From Sutterella sp. AM11-39 (lineage in GTDB: Bacteria > Pseudomonadota > Gammaproteobacteria > Burkholderiales > Burkholderiaceae_F), in the NCBI RefSeq assembly GCF_003472385.1, contig NZ_QRLV01000001.1, positions 248,001 to 312,000 of the forward strand: a DNA stretch of 64,000 nt, written 5' to 3'. Under the pieces are notes generated by a model. That model was not told the origin of the DNA. It searched no databases and saw only the letters and a list, made by a program, of their open reading frames with translations. Both the position numbers and the translations under genes were made by a program. Of this stretch, positions 61,396-64,000 are shown one piece after another (within the stretch, counting starts at the first letter, position 1; every line of letters starts with the position of its first letter).

Positions 61396-64000
61396 ATGGC
61401 TTTGGATGGAAATTTCTGCCGCAGTCTGCGCGACGGACTTTTGACGTCGTTTGTCGACGCTTCGGTCGCTTCGGAGCAAAATCTGCGCGCGCAATTGCTG
61501 GCTAACGATATGTCGGGCTCCGGCACCAAAGTGATTTCGGTGCTCGAACAAGAATTGTTGCGCTGCCAGAAGTTCGATTTCAGCGTTGCCTTCATCACGA
61601 TGGGCGGCATCACGCCACTGCTGCAGACGTTCAAAGAACTGGAAGCGCGAGGTATCAAGGGGCGCATCCTAACGACGAACTATCTGATGTTCACCGACCC
61701 GCGTGCGCTCGAGAAGCTCGCCGGACTATCTAACATCGAGATCAAATTCTTTCGTACCGAAGAAGCCGGACAAACCGGGTTTCACACCAAGGGCTACATC
61801 TTTGATCGAGGACGGCTTCGCAGCATCATTGTCGGCAGCTCCAACCTCACGCAGACGGCACTTACCGTCAATCAGGAATGGAACGCACGACTTGTGAGTG
61901 CCGCCGAAGGTGAATTCGCACGCCAGATTCAGACCGAATTCGATGCCTTATGGGAACATCCGGCCTCTCACGCACTCGAAGACGTACTCGACGACTACCG
62001 AATCGAGTATGAACAAACCAAAACGGTACGGCGAGCGTTTTTCTCGCAAGAACCGACGCTCGCTGGCGAGCTCGCCCACCACGAAATCCGTCCAAACGCC
62101 ATGCAAAAGCGCCTCGCAGACAATCTTCTGACGCTCATGAGAAAAGAAGAGCCAGGCGCCGACATCACCGTCCCCAAAAAAGGTCTGTTGATTTCGGCCA
62201 CCGGTACTGGCAAGACTTACGCTTCGGCCTTTGCCCTCAAAGCCATGCAGCCCAAACGAGCTCTTTTTCTCGTACATCGCGAACAGATTGCCCGCAAGTC
62301 ACTTGAGAGTTACCGCCACGTCATGGGCCAGTCCTACACATACGGCGTTTTCATCGGGCAACAGCAGGAAACTGATCGGGACATTGTCTTTGCAACCATG
62401 CAAACCATGGTCAAGCACCTCAACGACGGCACGTTTGCCCCGACAGAATTCGATGTGATCGTCATTGACGAAGTGCACCGCGCCGGCGCCGCGAGCTACG
62501 ACCGAATCATGCAGCATTTCAAGCCCAAACTGTGGTTCGGAATGACAGCCACGCCCGAGCGCCCGGACGGCTTTGACGTCTACGGTCTGTTCGGTCACAA
62601 CATCCTTACCGAAATCCGACTGCAGCAGGCGCTTGCCAACGACCTTCTGTGCCCGTTTCACTACTTCGGCATCTCCGGACTTTCGGTCAACGACAAAGAC
62701 TACGAAGCCAAGGACTTCTCAAAACTGGCGTCCGACGATCGCGTCGAACACATTCTCAAGCAGTCCGCCTACTACGGCTACAGCGGTGTTCGCCTCAAGG
62801 CACTTGTCTTTTGCAGCTCCAACGAAGAAGCGCGGCTATTGTCTGAGAAATTCAACTCACGAGGTCTTCGCACCGTCCACTTAAGCGGCAGCGACTCGCA
62901 AAGCACCCGCGAAGAGGCCTGCCGACGGCTCGCCTTGGACAGTGGTGATGAAGCACTTGACTACATCTTCTCGGTTGACATCTTCAACGAAGGCATCGAC
63001 ATTCCCGAAGTCAATCAAGTCATCCTGCTTCGTCCCACGCAAAGTCCCATCGTCTTCGTGCAGCAAATCGGCCGCGGCCTGCGCAAGCACGAGTCAAAGG
63101 AATACGTGGTCATACTGGACTTCATCGGAGAATACAACAATAACTTTCTCATTCCGGTGGCGCTCTCGGGGGATCGCACCTACAACAAGGACTACATGCG
63201 CCGCGTGGTCTCCACCGGCACGCAAGTTTTGTCCGGTCCTTCGAGCATTCACTTTGATGCCATCTCGCGCGAGCGCATCTACAAAGCAATCGACTCGGCG
63301 CGCACCAACACCATGTCAAGCCTACGCGAAGCCTATCGACTGCTTAAATTCAAGCTCGGACGCATTCCGTCAATTCTCGACTTCGATGTGCACGGCCTGA
63401 TCGATCCGATGAAGATCTTCGACGCTTGCGGCACTTACTACGGTTTCCTGAAGAAAATGGAAAAAGACGGCGAAGACTTCGGCGAAATGGATGCCGCCGC
63501 GCAGAAGTATCTGTCGTACATCACACAACGGCTCGGCAATGCGCAGCGTCTGAGCGAAATTGTTGTGATCGAACTGATCCTCAAAGGCGAACGTGATCAA
63601 CTCAAAGCCGCTTTTGTTGCCGATTTTGTCCAACGCTTTTCCTCGAGTCCGTCTGAGGCGCACCTTCAGTCTTGTGAGCACATCCTCACAAGCGACTTCT
63701 GGCGCACGCAAAAAGAAAAGAAAGACAATGCCGACTGCGCTGTCATCGAACTTGACGATGACGGCGAGTGGCGCGCCGCCGATGCGTTCGTGACAACGCT
63801 TTCCGCCAATCCCCTTCTCACCCGGGAACTGAAAGATCTGACCGAATTTATCAAGACGCGCTACGAGCTCACCTACAAAGGCGGCTACGGCAATACGCTC
63901 CTGAAACTTTACGAGCGCTACACCTACGAAGACGTCTGCCGTATGCTCGATTGGTCGCGCAACATCACGGCGCAGAACATTGGCGGCTACTTCTACGATA
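61396..64000 (+). CDS. PLD-nuclease/DEAD-box helicase, DUF3427-like (3' end outside window)
   Basis: An 868-codon open frame that runs off the window, so the C-terminus is missing. N-terminal phospholipase D-like nuclease domain with HTKGYIF (His at about 130) and GSSNLT. Then a superfamily 2 helicase: Walker A SATGTGKT (about 267-274), DEVH box VIDEVH (358-361), MTATPERPDG, and motif VI QQIGRGLR (about 556). C-terminal part after this resembles the DUF3427 region of similar proteins. ATG at 61396 is the first start after a stop and has no clear ribosome site; ATG 61516 is an alternative. Likely acts on nucleic acids, perhaps in defence or repair. Confidence 0.87.
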   Translation, partial: MALDGNFCRSLRDGLLTSFVDASVASEQNLRAQLLANDMSGSGTKVISVLEQELLRCQKFDFSVAFITMGGITPLLQTFKELEARGIKGRILTTNYLMFTDPRALEKLAGLSNIEIKFFRTEEAGQTGFHTKGYIFDRGRLRSIIVGSSNLTQTALTVNQEWNARLVSAAEGEFARQIQTEFDALWEHPASHALEDVLDDYRIEYEQTKTVRRAFFSQEPTLAGELAHHEIRPNAMQKRLADNLLTLMRKEEPGADITVPKKGLLISATGTGKTYASAFALKAMQPKRALFLVHREQIARKSLESYRHVMGQSYTYGVFIGQQQETDRDIVFATMQTMVKHLNDGTFAPTEFDVIVIDEVHRAGAASYDRIMQHFKPKLWFGMTATPERPDGFDVYGLFGHNILTEIRLQQALANDLLCPFHYFGISGLSVNDKDYEAKDFSKLASDDRVEHILKQSAYYGYSGVRLKALVFCSSNEEARLLSEKFNSRGLRTVHLSGSDSQSTREEACRRLALDSGDEALDYIFSVDIFNEGIDIPEVNQVILLRPTQSPIVFVQQIGRGLRKHESKEYVVILDFIGEYNNNFLIPVALSGDRTYNKDYMRRVVSTGTQVLSGPSSIHFDAISRERIYKAIDSARTNTMSSLREAYRLLKFKLGRIPSILDFDVHGLIDPMKIFDACGTYYGFLKKMEKDGEDFGEMDAAAQKYLSYITQRLGNAQRLSEIVVIELILKGERDQLKAAFVADFVQRFSSSPSEAHLQSCEHILTSDFWRTQKEKKDNADCAVIELDDDGEWRAADAFVTTLSANPLLTRELKDLTEFIKTRYELTYKGGYGNTLLKLYERYTYEDVCRMLDWSRNITAQNIGGYFYD

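Noticed and set aside
1..64000. CRISPR arrays, complete insertion sequences, prophage genes, rRNA genes
   Set aside because: No regularly spaced repeats, transposase, integrase, phage structural genes or rRNA segments were recognised on either strand.

Overview
The window comes from a Gram-negative betaproteobacterium, most likely Burkholderiales and probably the gut family Sutterellaceae. I infer this from the gene set and order (hemA-prfA-prmC, dusB-fis-purH, lptD-surA-pdxA-rsmA, amgK-murU, tolB-pal-cpoB, sspA-sspB) and from the many anaerobic-respiration genes. Family placement is inference, not a database result. Nearly all core genes look intact, tightly packed and GC-rich.

Layout. 0-9 kb: the 3' part of metG, a cyclase-like hydrolase, a DcuC-type dicarboxylate carrier, erpA, the mltA-hemW-rdgB-rph block, yicC and a small unknown protein. 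9-15 kb: a PAP2 phosphatase, scpA, a NitT/TauT-type ABC importer and NAD-malic enzyme. 15-24 kb: tolB-pal-cpoB, then dusB-fis-purH, a nitronate monooxygenase-like protein and the MurNAc-recycling pair amgK-murU. 24-31 kb: lptD-surA-pdxA-rsmA, a core-MetE-like methyltransferase and a secreted SGNH esterase. 32-39 kb: tRNA-Phe, hemA, prfA-prmC, a nitroreductase, a Nif3-like protein, mscL, sspA-sspB and tRNA-Thr.

39.1-43.0 kb is an accessory island directly behind tRNA-Thr, with visibly more A/T. It holds a gene-poor stretch, a secreted adhesin-E-like protein, and a translationally coupled pair: a MazG-type nucleotide pyrophosphohydrolase and a large PD-(D/E)XK nuclease-Schlafen-group-3 helicase (DUF2075). 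This pair is the best candidate for an under-described, probably defensive, system. The core resumes with nrdA-nrdB, which has two NrdR-like boxes upstream and an NrdA without an ATP cone, and with a sodium:alanine symporter.

47.9-61 kb is an anaerobic-respiration region: an orphan HNH nuclease, a tetraheme flavocytochrome c with an altered substrate pocket, two LysR regulators, and a six-gene operon read on the minus strand. That operon encodes a TAT-exported molybdopterin enzyme, its FeS and membrane subunits, a TorD-type chaperone, a NapG-like ferredoxin, and a NapH-GltD fusion that joins a quinol-side membrane FeS protein to a flavin NAD(P)H oxidoreductase. The likely logic is that quinol, and possibly NAD(P)H, electrons feed periplasmic reduction of an unknown organic acceptor. 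The window ends inside a PLD-nuclease/DEAD-helicase gene that may also be defensive.
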